Below are positions 27,228 to 35,400 of a stretch of 64,000 nt of DNA, one piece after another. Source of the DNA: Sulfitobacter noctilucae. GTDB taxonomy: Bacteria; Pseudomonadota; Alphaproteobacteria; Rhodobacterales; Rhodobacteraceae. The translations under genes and the position numbers were made by a program. Position 1 is the first letter of the stretch, and each line of letters starts with the position of its first letter. The stretch covers positions 167,717-231,716 of the forward strand of contig NZ_JASC01000001.1 of assembly GCF_000622365.1 (NCBI RefSeq). The letters are read 5' to 3'. The notes below the pieces were generated by a model. That model searched no databases, was not told the origin of the DNA, and was given only the letters and a program-made list of their open reading frames with translations.

Positions 27228-29276
27228 CTACCCGGCGTCTCGCAGCACATCGAGAAATGCAGGCCCAAACCGCGAGGCGCGGCGTTCGCCCAGCACCCGC
27301 TCCATCGCGCTTTCATCTGCGTTGCGCATCTGCGCCACTTTGGCCAACAACGACGCTGAGCAACTCAGCGGTTTCTCGGTACCCGCTTCCCCCCGGGACA
27401 GGTCCGCCTGCACTTGCAGCAACTGGTCATAGACCTGGCCCGTCTCGCGCCCGGCCAGTTTGCGCCGGGTCGGGTGCATCGCCTCCGCCTCGCCATTGAT
27501 GACCTCAAGAAAAGCCACCCCATAGGTTTCAAGTTTTTTCGCGCCGATGCCGCTGATCTGCGCCATGCCATCCAGATCGCGGGGGCGCACCTCGGCCATT
27601 TCGATCAATGTCCGGTCGGTAAAGATGATATAGGCGGGCACTTTGGCGGCTTCGGCCAGCCCGCGCCGCTTGGCCTTCAGCGCAGAGAGAAGCGGTGCGT
27701 CTTCTTCGCTGACCATCTGTTTGACTGCCGGGCGGCGGGTGGCACCGGCGCTTTTTATCGTATCGCGGCGCAGGTTGATCTTGGCCTCGTCGCGCAGAAT
27801 CGGCAGGGCGGCGTCGGTCATCCGCAAGGCACCGTGGCGTTCGGGGTCGGGGCGGATCAGGTCATGCCCCATCATCTGCCGAAAAACTGCCTGCCATTCG
27901 GGGCGGCGGTATTCCTGCCCCACGCCGAAGGTCGGCAGGCTGGTGTGTCCTCGCTGGCGTACCTTGTCGGTATCAACCCCCAAAAGGATGTCGATCAAAT
28001 GGCCCGCTCCAAACCATTCTTCGGTGCGCAGGATCGCTGACAATGCTTTGCGCACCGCAGTAGTGCCGTCGAACACTTCAGCCGGGTTGTCGCAAAGATC
28101 GCAGCGACCACAGGTGATTTCAGTCTCGTCAAAATAGCCCAACAGGGTTTTGCGCCGACATTCCAACGCCTCTGCCAGCCCCAACAGCGCGTTGAGCCGC
28201 CCGTGGTCGGCTGCCCGCCTTTCGGGTGGTGCAAGCCCTTCGTCAATCTGGGTGCGGCGCAGGCGAATATCGTCGGGTCCAAAAAGCGTCAGCGTCTCGG
28301 CCGGGGCACCGTCGCGCCCCGCACGGCCGATCTCCTGATAATAGGCCTCGATGCTTTTGGGCAGATCGGCATGGGCAACCCAACGGATGTCCGGCTTGTC
28401 CACCCCCATGCCAAAGGCGACGGTGGCGCAGACAATCAACCCGTCTTCTTGCTGGAACTGCCGCTCTGCGATGCGGCGGTCTTCCGCCTCCATGCCACCA
28501 TGATAGTGGATCGCCTTTTGTCCGGCCTCACGCAGCGCCCGTGCGATGCCTTCGGTCTTGGCCCGCGTGCCGCAATAGACAATGCCGGATTGTCCTTTGC
28601 GCGCTGCGGCGAAATTCAGGATCTGATCGCGCGGCTTGTTCTTCGACGCAAAGGCCAGATGAATATTGGGCCGGTCAAACCCGCGCAAGAAGGATTTCGG
28701 CGGCGTGCCGTCAAACAGCTTCTGGATAATTTCTGCCTGCGTTTCCGCATCCGCCGTTGCCGTAAATGCCGCCAAGGGCACATCAAGCGCACGCCGCAAT
28801 TCGCCGATACGCAAATAATCAGGGCGAAAATCATGACCCCATTGGCTGACGCAATGGGCCTCGTCTACCGCAATCATGCTCACACCCACGCGGCGCAACA
28901 TGCCCGTGACGGACCCCGCCGCCAGCCGCTCGGGTGCCATGTACAAAAGCCGCAAAGTGCCGTCCTCAAGCCCCTGCCAGACCGCATTTGTTTCTTCCGG
29001 CGTATTGCCCGATGTCAGCGCTCCCGCGCCGACCCCTGCCTCTTGCAAAGACCGCACCTGATCGCGCATCAGGGCGATGAGTGGCGAAATCACCACTGTG
29101 ACCCCGTCCCGCATCAGCGCCGGCAATTGAAAGCACAGGGATTTCCCACCGCCCGTCGGCATGATCGCCAGTACGTTTTCGCCTGCTGTCACCGCTTCGA
29201 CGATCTCCTGCTGGCCGGGTCGAAACCCGTCAAAGCCGAAAACATCGCGTAAAAGCGTGGCAGCGCCTGTGTGCAT
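27228..29276 (-). CDS. recQ: ATP-dependent DNA helicase RecQ
   Basis: The 682-residue superfamily 2 helicase has Walker A (MPTGGGKSLCFQLPAL), DEAH-type motif II (AVDEAHCVSQWGHDFRPDY), motifs V/VI (VAFGMGVDKPDIRWVAH, QEIGRAGRDG), the RQC zinc-binding cysteines (CRRK and CGRCDLC) and a C-terminal HRDC domain beginning about residue 515. It unwinds DNA 3'-5' in recombination and fork repair. The length is a little above E. coli RecQ (609). The start at 29276 agrees with the family N-terminus LLRDVFGFDGFRPGQ. Confidence 0.97.
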   Translation of the reverse strand: MHTGAATLLRDVFGFDGFRPGQQEIVEAVTAGENVLAIMPTGGGKSLCFQLPALMRDGVTVVISPLIALMRDQVRSLQEAGVGAGALTSGNTPEETNAVWQGLEDGTLRLLYMAPERLAAGSVTGMLRRVGVSMIAVDEAHCVSQWGHDFRPDYLRIGELRRALDVPLAAFTATADAETQAEIIQKLFDGTPPKSFLRGFDRPNIHLAFASKNKPRDQILNFAAARKGQSGIVYCGTRAKTEGIARALREAGQKAIHYHGGMEAEDRRIAERQFQQEDGLIVCATVAFGMGVDKPDIRWVAHADLPKSIEAYYQEIGRAGRDGAPAETLTLFGPDDIRLRRTQIDEGLAPPERRAADHGRLNALLGLAEALECRRKTLLGYFDETEITCGRCDLCDNPAEVFDGTTAVRKALSAILRTEEWFGAGHLIDILLGVDTDKVRQRGHTSLPTFGVGQEYRRPEWQAVFRQMMGHDLIRPDPERHGALRMTDAALPILRDEAKINLRRDTIKSAGATRRPAVKQMVSEEDAPLLSALKAKRRGLAEAAKVPAYIIFTDRTLIEMAEVRPRDLDGMAQISGIGAKKLETYGVAFLEVINGEAEAMHPTRRKLAGRETGQVYDQLLQVQADLSRGEAGTEKPLSCSASLLAKVAQMRNADESAMERVLGERRASRFGPAFLDVLRDAG

Positions 29277-29426
29277 GGGGAACCTGTCTAAATTTGTCTG
29301 CTCTTTTTACGCAGATTCCCATAACCGGAAACGATGAACAAGAGCGAAACAAGGGCACTGCGGCCCCGGCTTCACCCTTTTATAAATACCCGACACAACG
29401 GTTGCATCAGGCCGTATCTATGAATT

Positions 29427-29714
29427 TCAGTAGAAAGCTGCCGCGTTATTCACCAGAATGATCCGCGCCACCGCGACACCAATCAAGACGATCAGCGGAG
29501 CTAGATCAAGGCCGCCCATCGGCGGCACCACACGGCGCACACGACTGTAGATCGGCTCCAATAGGCGGTTCAACCCGTCCCATATCTGCGCAACGAGTGG
29601 CTGCCGCAGGTTCAGCACCTGAAAGTTGATCAGCCATGACATGATCACATGGGCAATCACGATGAAGTAAACGATGTTCAGCAACAACATCAGGATTTGA
29701 AAAATCGAGGTCAT
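29427..29714 (-). CDS. YggT family membrane protein
   Basis: The 95-residue protein has two hydrophobic helices separated by the YggT motif (LNRLLEPIYSRVRRVVPPMGGLDLAPLIVLIGV). YggT proteins are inner-membrane proteins of uncertain function, linked to osmotic stress and in other bacteria to division genes. The gene stands alone on the minus strand, 150 bases downstream of the recQ start and 86 bases from the BLUF gene; no terminator is obvious in either gap. Confidence 0.92.
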   Translation of the reverse strand: MTSIFQILMLLLNIVYFIVIAHVIMSWLINFQVLNLRQPLVAQIWDGLNRLLEPIYSRVRRVVPPMGGLDLAPLIVLIGVAVARIILVNNAAAFY

Positions 29715-29800
29715 GGCAGGCCCTTTGAATAGCGGTTGCGTGACAATTAAGCGTCCGCCTCATGGGGTGCAAGGTGCATCGACCTGCTCTCTTGCGCGGC

Positions 29801-30127
29801 TCAGGCCTGCATTGCGTTGATGATCTCTGAGAAATCCAGTTCCGATACCCGCTTCAATGACCAATCGGCATAGTGCCGGGCCTCTACGGCCCGTTCGTCG
29901 ATTACCTTGAAACCAGAATGGCGGTCATCCTTGGAGATTGTCTCGATCAGCGCACGCACTTTGCCTTCATCGCCTTCCAGAAGCTGGCAAAAATTGCGAC
30001 CGTTGTACGCCAGGGCACCGGTGATCCCCATGCGCGCGTTGTTTTCGACGGCGTGAGTCACAATATCATCGACATCGGAATGACTGACACTTGTACGCGC
30101 AGTGCTAAAGTAAAGAATTCTGATCAC
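29801..30127 (-). CDS. BLUF-domain blue-light photoreceptor
   Basis: A single-domain BLUF protein of 108 residues if started at the GTG at 30127, which has a GAGG site six bases upstream and begins VIRILYFSTA as the family does; an open frame from a TTG at 30190 exists but adds unrelated residues. The flavin-binding Tyr6, Asn30 and Gln48 (NFCQLLEGDE) are at the spacing of Slr1694 Tyr8, Asn32 and Gln50. Trp89 matches Trp91, but the usual Met two residues later is Leu91 (ADWSLKR). No output domain is fused, so it must signal through a partner protein; none is encoded beside it. It diverges from a transporter gene. Confidence 0.92.
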   Translation of the reverse strand: MIRILYFSTARTSVSHSDVDDIVTHAVENNARMGITGALAYNGRNFCQLLEGDEGKVRALIETISKDDRHSGFKVIDERAVEARHYADWSLKRVSELDFSEIINAMQA

Positions 30128-30318
30128 AGTAGGCCTCGGTTTGGAACGGTTGGTGGCGCGGATTTGTACGAAAAACCCCAGTAAGGGCAAGCAGATATTT
30201 CCGCAAAGCGCCTCATATGACGTCAGGATTGTTGCCAGATGATATTGTCGGTGTCAGTCATAGCTTGCGAGAAACAAGCGCGCCTGCTCTACCCTTGGCG
30301 CAGTGGCGGAGGAACAAT

Positions 30319-31692
30319 ATGGCACGGATATCAGCGCGTAAGCGCATTTGGGGGTGGTACTTTTTCGATTGGGCAAGCCAGCCCTACAACACACTCTTGC
30401 TGACATTTATCTTTGGCCCTTATTTTGCCCAAACTGCAACGACAGTGTTGGTTGAAAACGGCATGGCAATTGACGCCGCCAAGGCGCAGGCACAGGCCTA
30501 TTGGGGCTACGGATTGACGGGCACGGGCATAACGATCGCCATTCTCGCCCCTGTTCTAGGCGCTATTGCGGATTCCTCGGGCAAGCGGCTGCCCTGGATC
30601 TGGCTGTTCTCGGCGCTTTATGTCGTCGGGTCCGCCGCCCTGTGGTGGACCGCCCCGCAGGACTTCTCGACTTTGTGGGCGCTGTTTTTCTTTGGCATCG
30701 GCCTGATCGGAATGGAGTTTGCGACGATCTTTACCAACTCATTTCTGCCAGAGCTGGACCCTGACCCGACCGAACGGGGGCGTTTGTCAGGCTCCGGGTG
30801 GGCATTCGGATATGTCGGTGGCGTGCTGGCGCTAGTGGCAATGATCGCCTTGTTCCAAGCCGGTGACAACGGGCGCACGATGGCCGGTCTCTCACCGCTC
30901 TTCGGGCTTGATCCGGCGACCAAAGCGGATACGCGGGTTGTAGGGCCGTTTGTCGCCATCTGGTTTGTCATCTTCATGGTACCCTTTTTCCTATATACCC
31001 GCGACGATCCAACCCAGAAAGGAACGGGCATCAAGCTTGGGGCGGCCATGTCTGACCTGGGGCGTACCTTGCGCAATCTACCCCGTCACCGGTCGCTCAT
31101 GGCCTACCTCGGATCCTCGATGTTCTACCGCGATGCGCTGAACGGCATGTATACCTTTGGCGGCATTTATGCCTTGGGGGTGCTGAACTGGTCCATCATC
31201 GACATCGGAATTTTCGGTATCCTCGCGGCCATATCCGGGGCGGTTTTCTGCTGGATCGGCGGCCGTGTGGACCGGCGCATCGGGCCGATGCCGGTGATCG
31301 TATTTTGCTGTATAACGCTGATCCTGACTGCGATCCTGATCATCTCGCTCACACCCAGTTCGATCATGGGCATTGATGTCGGTGCAGAGTCTGCACTGCC
31401 CGATATTGCATTCTATATCGCCGGGGCGTTGATTGGCGCTGCGGGTGGCGCGCTTCAGGCGTCCTCGCGCAATATGTTGACGCGACAGGGCAACCCGGAG
31501 CGGATGACCGAAGCCTTCGGGCTTTATGCTTTGTCAGGCAAAGCAACATCCTTTTTGGCCCCCGCGCTGATTGCACTTACCACAGACCTGACCGGCAGCC
31601 AGAGGTTGGGAATTTCACCGGTTGTGGGGCTATTCATCATCGGATTGGTTCTGCTAGTGTGGGTGAAACGAGATGGAGATTTCGCATCATGA
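30319..31692 (+). CDS. UMF1/Atg22-type MFS transporter
   Basis: The 457-residue polytopic protein has about twelve transmembrane helices and the UMF1 N-terminus (RIWGWYFFDWASQPYNTLLLTFIFGPYF), which resembles vacuole-effluxer Atg22 proteins. The substrate in bacteria is unknown. The start at 30319 is chosen for the strong GGAGG site six to seven bases upstream; about 34 extra in-frame codons before it do not fit. The stop overlaps the start of mepA (ATGA), so the two are co-expressed. Confidence 0.92.
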   Translation: MARISARKRIWGWYFFDWASQPYNTLLLTFIFGPYFAQTATTVLVENGMAIDAAKAQAQAYWGYGLTGTGITIAILAPVLGAIADSSGKRLPWIWLFSALYVVGSAALWWTAPQDFSTLWALFFFGIGLIGMEFATIFTNSFLPELDPDPTERGRLSGSGWAFGYVGGVLALVAMIALFQAGDNGRTMAGLSPLFGLDPATKADTRVVGPFVAIWFVIFMVPFFLYTRDDPTQKGTGIKLGAAMSDLGRTLRNLPRHRSLMAYLGSSMFYRDALNGMYTFGGIYALGVLNWSIIDIGIFGILAAISGAVFCWIGGRVDRRIGPMPVIVFCCITLILTAILIISLTPSSIMGIDVGAESALPDIAFYIAGALIGAAGGALQASSRNMLTRQGNPERMTEAFGLYALSGKATSFLAPALIALTTDLTGSQRLGISPVVGLFIIGLVLLVWVKRDGDFAS

Positions 31693-32630
31693 TCCTTTCG
31701 CGCTTTCTGGGCTGTGCCGCACTTGCCCTTGCCCTTGTTTCCTGTGGCAATGGTGGGGGACGTGACATCAGCGGAGCACGCGAGGTCCTGCCGACCATCG
31801 GCTCTTCGGGCGGTGCGCTGAGCAATGTGCAGGCGAAAAAGCTCTTCGGGGCAAAAAGCAGGGCAACCTCGCAGTCTTCCGCCGCTTTCGGCAGCTACGC
31901 CAAGGGGTGTATGGCCGGCGGCGCGCAGTTGCCCGAAACAGGTCCGACATGGCAAGCCATGCGGCTGTCGCGCAACCGTAACTGGGCGCATCCCGAAACC
32001 GTCGATATGGTCAAGAAGTTGTCAGCCTTTGCGGCGACGCAACCGGGGTGGAAAGGTCTTTATGTCGGTGACCTGAGCCAGCCGCGCGGCGGGCCGATGC
32101 TGACCGGACACCGCAGCCATCAGATCGGTCTCGACGCCGACATCTGGATGCTGCCGCCCAAATCACTGAACCTGACCCGGAAGCAGCGCGAGAATATCTC
32201 TTCGATCTCCATGCGGCGGGCCAGCGGGGCCTATGTCAATTCATCCTGGACGCGGTCTCATCACGAGATCATCAAGGCCGCTGCGAAAGACCCGCGCACT
32301 GCGCGCATCTTTGTTTTTCCAGGGGCCAAGGTGCAGATGTGTGCCGATGAAAAGGGCGACCGCAGCTATCTGCGTAAAATCAGACCTTGGTATGGACATC
32401 ACTATCACTTCCATGTGCGGTTGAACTGTCCAAAAGGTGTGCGTGGCTGCGTGAACCAAAACCCGCCACCCGCGGGCGATGGATGCGCCGATGCGCGACA
32501 GTGGCAGGCCAATATTTTGAACCCACCACCGCCGAAGCCACGAGACCCGAACGCCAAGCCCAAGCCGCCGCGTCGCGAATTGGTGCTGGCTGACCTGCCC
32601 GCGCAGTGCAAGGCGGTTCTGGACAACTGA
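31689..32630 (+). CDS. mepA: Penicillin-insensitive murein endopeptidase MepA, lipoprotein form
   Basis: The 313-residue LAS-type zinc metallopeptidase cleaves D-Ala-meso-DAP cross-links. It has a lipoprotein signal (LALALVSC with Cys near residue 19), which E. coli MepA lacks, so it should be membrane-tethered. Zinc ligands are visible in LTGHRSHQIGLDADIWM and the HHYHFHVRL motif. The C-terminus is Pro/Lys-rich (NPPPPKPRDPNAKPKPP). Start at 31689 overlaps the previous stop by ATGA. The MepA call rests on these motifs and the conserved Cys pattern. Confidence 0.93.
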   Translation: MILSRFLGCAALALALVSCGNGGGRDISGAREVLPTIGSSGGALSNVQAKKLFGAKSRATSQSSAAFGSYAKGCMAGGAQLPETGPTWQAMRLSRNRNWAHPETVDMVKKLSAFAATQPGWKGLYVGDLSQPRGGPMLTGHRSHQIGLDADIWMLPPKSLNLTRKQRENISSISMRRASGAYVNSSWTRSHHEIIKAAAKDPRTARIFVFPGAKVQMCADEKGDRSYLRKIRPWYGHHYHFHVRLNCPKGVRGCVNQNPPPAGDGCADARQWQANILNPPPPKPRDPNAKPKPPRRELVLADLPAQCKAVLDN

Positions 32631-32638
32631 AACAGACA

Positions 32639-33502
32639 GTGATCGCCGTGATCGTCGCGTTTTGCGCGGCGACCTTCGCTGCGGCGGAACCCCGGCTGCG
32701 GGTTGACGCCCAGTTTGAATGGACGCTGGAAGAAGACTGGTTCGGCGGCTTTTCAGGTATGGAAGTGTCGCCTGATGGCAACGCACTGACCTTGATCACG
32801 GACCGTAGCTCAGTCGTGCGGGCGCGGCTGGTGCGAGAGCAGGGTAGGCTCCTTGGTGTGCAGCTTTTGTCGCAAGACACCCTCAAGACTGAAGATGGGG
32901 GTCGCCTTCGTGGGACATCGCGCGATTCCGAAGGGTTGGCCATCGGGCGCGACGGGCAAGCCTATGTCTCGTTCGAAGCCCATGACAAAAGTGTCGGGGC
33001 GCTTGACCTGAAAACAGGTCGGATCACGCCCCTGCCCGATCATCCCGATTTTGCGTATTTTAGCATCAATACTGGGCTGGAGGCTTTGGCGGTCCACCCT
33101 GACGGGCGGCTCTTTACCTTGTCGGAAATGCCCTCAGACAGTTCTGGTACCACGCCTTTGTTCAAATTTCGCAACGGTAACTGGCGCATCTCTCACAGGA
33201 TACCACTTCCCGGACCGTTCCGCCCTGTCGGCGCGGATTTTGATGACGCCGGGCGGCTCTATCTGCTAGAGCGAACGATCACGCCGTTAGGTTTTCGCAG
33301 TCAGATCCGCCGGTTTGACCTGAACGCTGATCCGGTGGTCGTTGAAACGCTGCTTACGACGTTTCCCGCCGCGTTTGACAACCTCGAAGCACTCAGTGTC
33401 TGGACCGATGCCGCCGGCACGACCCGTGTGATTGTAATCTCGGACGATAACTTCATTTCCCTGCAAACTACCCAGATTGTCGAATTTGTCCTGACCGAGT
33501 GA
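32639..33502 (+). CDS. Esterase-like activity of phytase family protein (secreted)
   Basis: The product (about 287 residues) has a signal peptide (VIAVIVAFCAATFAAA) and the beta-propeller-like phytase-esterase family pattern: FGGFSGMEVSPDGNALTLITDR, RDSEGLAIGRDGQAYVSFE, NTGLEALAVHPDGRLFTLSE and NLEALSVW near the C-terminus. It is probably periplasmic; substrate specificity is undefined for the family. The start is uncertain: GTG at 32639 gives a compact signal peptide, but an in-frame GTG at 32606 lies inside mepA and no strong ribosome site marks either. Confidence 0.85.
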   Translation: MIAVIVAFCAATFAAAEPRLRVDAQFEWTLEEDWFGGFSGMEVSPDGNALTLITDRSSVVRARLVREQGRLLGVQLLSQDTLKTEDGGRLRGTSRDSEGLAIGRDGQAYVSFEAHDKSVGALDLKTGRITPLPDHPDFAYFSINTGLEALAVHPDGRLFTLSEMPSDSSGTTPLFKFRNGNWRISHRIPLPGPFRPVGADFDDAGRLYLLERTITPLGFRSQIRRFDLNADPVVVETLLTTFPAAFDNLEALSVWTDAAGTTRVIVISDDNFISLQTTQIVEFVLTE

Positions 33503-33594
33503 CTTGCCAATTGCGGGCGATCCCCCTATTGCCCCCCTGTCTGCGATCCCCGCAGGCCAAGTCGCCGCACCCTTGCACAAAACGGTATCTTATT

Positions 33595-34215
33595 ATGACA
33601 CGCACCTATCTTCCCGGCATCATTGCTATGGCCGCCATCGTTGTGGCTTCCAACATCCTCGTTCAGTTTCTATTCGGCAACTGGCTGACCTACGGCGCTT
33701 TCACCTATCCGCTGGCCTTTCTTGTTACGGACGTGATGAACCGCGTCTACGGGACGTCCGCCGCCCGGCGCGTTGTGTTGGTGGGTTTCGTTGTGGGCCT
33801 GATCTGTTCGCTGATCGGCACGCAGATCATGGGCGAATTTGGCCCGTTGGTTACGTTGCGCATCGCCATCGGCTCCGGTGTCGCCTTTCTTGTGGCGCAA
33901 CTGATCGACGTATCTGTTTTTGCTTCCTTGCGCGGACGCGCCTGGTGGCAGGCCCCCCTTGTCAGCACTCTGGTCGGATCAACCATCGACACAGCGCTGT
34001 TTTTTTCCATCGCCTTTTCGGGGGCTTTGTCCTTTATCCATCCCGCGACAGATGTCGCTTGGGCTGCCGAAGCCGTGCCGCTGTTGGGCGGCGGGCCGCT
34101 GGCGCCACTCTGGGTATCCCTGGCTGTTGCGGATTGGGCGGTCAAGCTGAGCATCGCGCTGATTGCCCTGATCCCGTTCCGTATGATCACGGCGCGACTG
34201 GCAAAACCGGTTTGA
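33595..34215 (+). CDS. Queuosine precursor transporter (VUT/YhhQ family)
   Basis: The 206-residue protein has about six hydrophobic helices and family motifs (VVASNILVQF, YPLAFLVTDVMNRVYG, VAQLIDVSVFASLRG, STIDTALFFSIAF). YhhQ/VUT proteins import preQ0/preQ1 or queuine for tRNA queuosine. The start at 33595 follows the spacing of the family; the open frame reaches back to 33499 through a poorly conserved stretch. I looked for a preQ1 riboswitch in the 92-base gap upstream and did not find its signature. Confidence 0.9.
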   Translation: MTRTYLPGIIAMAAIVVASNILVQFLFGNWLTYGAFTYPLAFLVTDVMNRVYGTSAARRVVLVGFVVGLICSLIGTQIMGEFGPLVTLRIAIGSGVAFLVAQLIDVSVFASLRGRAWWQAPLVSTLVGSTIDTALFFSIAFSGALSFIHPATDVAWAAEAVPLLGGGPLAPLWVSLAVADWAVKLSIALIALIPFRMITARLAKPV

Positions 34216-34316
34216 TCCCAAAACAGGCATCTGTAGGTTTTTCTGGGGCCTGCGTCAAAAAAACACTTTGCGTTTGGGCCAGGTCGTGCAACGATTTAGG
34301 TGAGTTCAACAAATGT

Positions 34317-34332
34317 AAAGGAGGTGATCCAG
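34317..34332 (+). promoter_or_regulatory. Full-length anti-SD complement (extended Shine-Dalgarno)
   Basis: AAAGGAGGTGATCCAG is a 16-base perfect complement to the conserved 3' end of 16S rRNA (CTGGATCACCTCCTTT), far beyond a normal ribosome site. It sits seven bases (from GGAGG) before a GTG that opens a 22-codon frame, and the context is intergenic between two convergently placed genes. Confidence 0.75.
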
Positions 34333-34400
34333 TGTCAAGAACGGTATTGGAGAGAGGTGTCGGAACAGCTTTGGAGGGTTCCTGTTTGGGCAGCCCCTGA
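34332..34400 (+). CDS. Putative small ORF or leader peptide behind an extended Shine-Dalgarno
   Basis: A GTG at 34332, ideally spaced from the 16-base anti-SD complement, opens 22 codons (begins MSRTVLERGVGTALEG, ends GSCLGSP-stop at 34398-34400). A longer overlapping frame, 34300-34506, also exists but its start lacks a ribosome site. No membrane segment or known family is visible. About 60 bases after the stop a strong hairpin follows (34462-34486). The transcript could encode a microprotein, act as a leader, or work as an RNA; no larger gene follows on this strand before the terminator. Confidence 0.4.
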   Translation: MSRTVLERGVGTALEGSCLGSP

Positions 34401-34461
34401 CAGTCGAAAACACAAAGTGGACGTCGGTCTAACCGGCACACCTTCGGTAAACCATTCGATT

Positions 34462-34486
34462 GGGCCGCTCCTTTCCGGGGCGGCCC
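34462..34486. terminator. GC-rich hairpin, probable bidirectional terminator
   Basis: GGGCCGCTCC, loop TTTCC, GGGGCGGCCC gives a ten-pair stem with one G-U wobble. It lies after the small ORF on the plus strand and 16 bases after the stop of the SpoIIAA-like gene on the minus strand. The following T-tract is weak (CTCTTCGC). Confidence 0.6.
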
Positions 34487-34502
34487 TCTTCGCATTCCGG
34501 GC

Positions 34503-34889
34503 TTAGGGCGCGACAGCTTCGGCATCCAAGGAACGCCATGCCGCTGGTTCGGTATCAAACGTCTCGGCGTCGACGGGCATCAGACTGTCCATCACTTCGA
34601 TCAATGACTGGGCAGCATCGGGTGCGCCTACCACAACGTAGCGATCTACATTGGTGATTGACCGTACCCGCGATTTCAGTGCTTCCCAGCTGAACGAGGC
34701 CCCGGTTTCTGCACCTTCGTAGCGGTCAAAGATCATCAGCATGTCGACCTTTTCGTGTTTATCGAAAACGTCATTCATGAATTCGGCCATTGCCGTCATG
34801 TCTTCGCGGCTGACTTCGCCGGTGATGCGAAAGGCGTAGAGGTCCTGGCGGGTCGTCTGGATCTGGATCAGGGACTGCAGGTTAAGCAT
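34503..34889 (-). CDS. SpoIIAA-like (STAS/SEC14-type) domain protein
   Basis: The 128-residue cytoplasmic protein has the SpoIIAA-like pattern: FRITGEVSREDMTAMAEFMND, then VDMLMIFDRYEGAETGASF and VDRYVVVGAPDAAQSLIEVMD. Such single-domain proteins share the fold of anti-anti-sigma factors but usually lack the phosphorylatable Ser; function is unknown. It diverges from arfB across 73 bases and ends just before a probable terminator hairpin. Confidence 0.85.
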   Translation of the reverse strand: MLNLQSLIQIQTTRQDLYAFRITGEVSREDMTAMAEFMNDVFDKHEKVDMLMIFDRYEGAETGASFSWEALKSRVRSITNVDRYVVVGAPDAAQSLIEVMDSLMPVDAETFDTEPAAWRSLDAEAVAP

Positions 34890-34962
34890 GGGGCACCTAT
34901 TGGTTTGAGTTCGCAGCCCAACGCCCCTTCACCTTGGGGGGTTCCGGTGCGATGCTGGTCCC

Positions 34963-35385
34963 ATGATACGGATCAGCGATACAATCAGCATTCAGGACTG
35001 GGAACTGACAGAGCAATTTGTGCGGGCCTCTGGTCCGGGCGGGCAGAACGTCAACAAAGTTTCCTCAGCGGTCGAGCTGCGGTTCGAGGCGGCATCGTCG
35101 CCATCCTTGCCCGGCCCGGTCAAGACTCGGCTGCGGCGACTGGCAGGACGGCGATGGACCACTGAAGGCACGCTTGTGATCCAGTGTGACGAGACGCGCA
35201 GCCAAGCCCGCAACCGTGATCTGGCGCGGGAACGGTTGGCCGAACTGGTGAAAAAGGCGCTGACCCCGCCAAAGCGTCGTATCGCCACGCGGCCCACATT
35301 GGGGTCAAAAAAACGGCGGCTGAAAGCCAAGAAGGTGCGTGGCGAAGTCAAAGCCATGCGCGGCAAGGTTGATCCGGACACCTGA
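34963..35385 (+). CDS. arfB: Alternative ribosome-rescue factor (peptidyl-tRNA hydrolase) ArfB
   Basis: The 140-residue protein has the class I release-factor core with the catalytic GGQ at residues 26-28 (ASGPGGQNVNKVSSAVELRF) and no codon-recognition domain. A long basic tail (KKRRLKAKKVRGEVKAMRGK) inserts into the empty mRNA channel in family members. It hydrolyses peptidyl-tRNA on ribosomes stalled on truncated mRNA. The stop is 15 bases from the convergent cobF stop. Confidence 0.96.
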   Translation: MIRISDTISIQDWELTEQFVRASGPGGQNVNKVSSAVELRFEAASSPSLPGPVKTRLRRLAGRRWTTEGTLVIQCDETRSQARNRDLARERLAELVKKALTPPKRRIATRPTLGSKKRRLKAKKVRGEVKAMRGKVDPDT

Positions 35386-35400
35386 GCGGCGGCGAGACGG

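Noticed and set aside
29277..29426. LexA box upstream of recQ
   Set aside because: Only one GAAC half-site is seen at the right place; the GAAC-N7-GAAC spacing of alphaproteobacterial LexA sites is absent.
33503..33594. preQ1 riboswitch before the queuosine-precursor transporter
   Set aside because: I looked for the preQ1-I/II core in the 92-base gap and did not find it.
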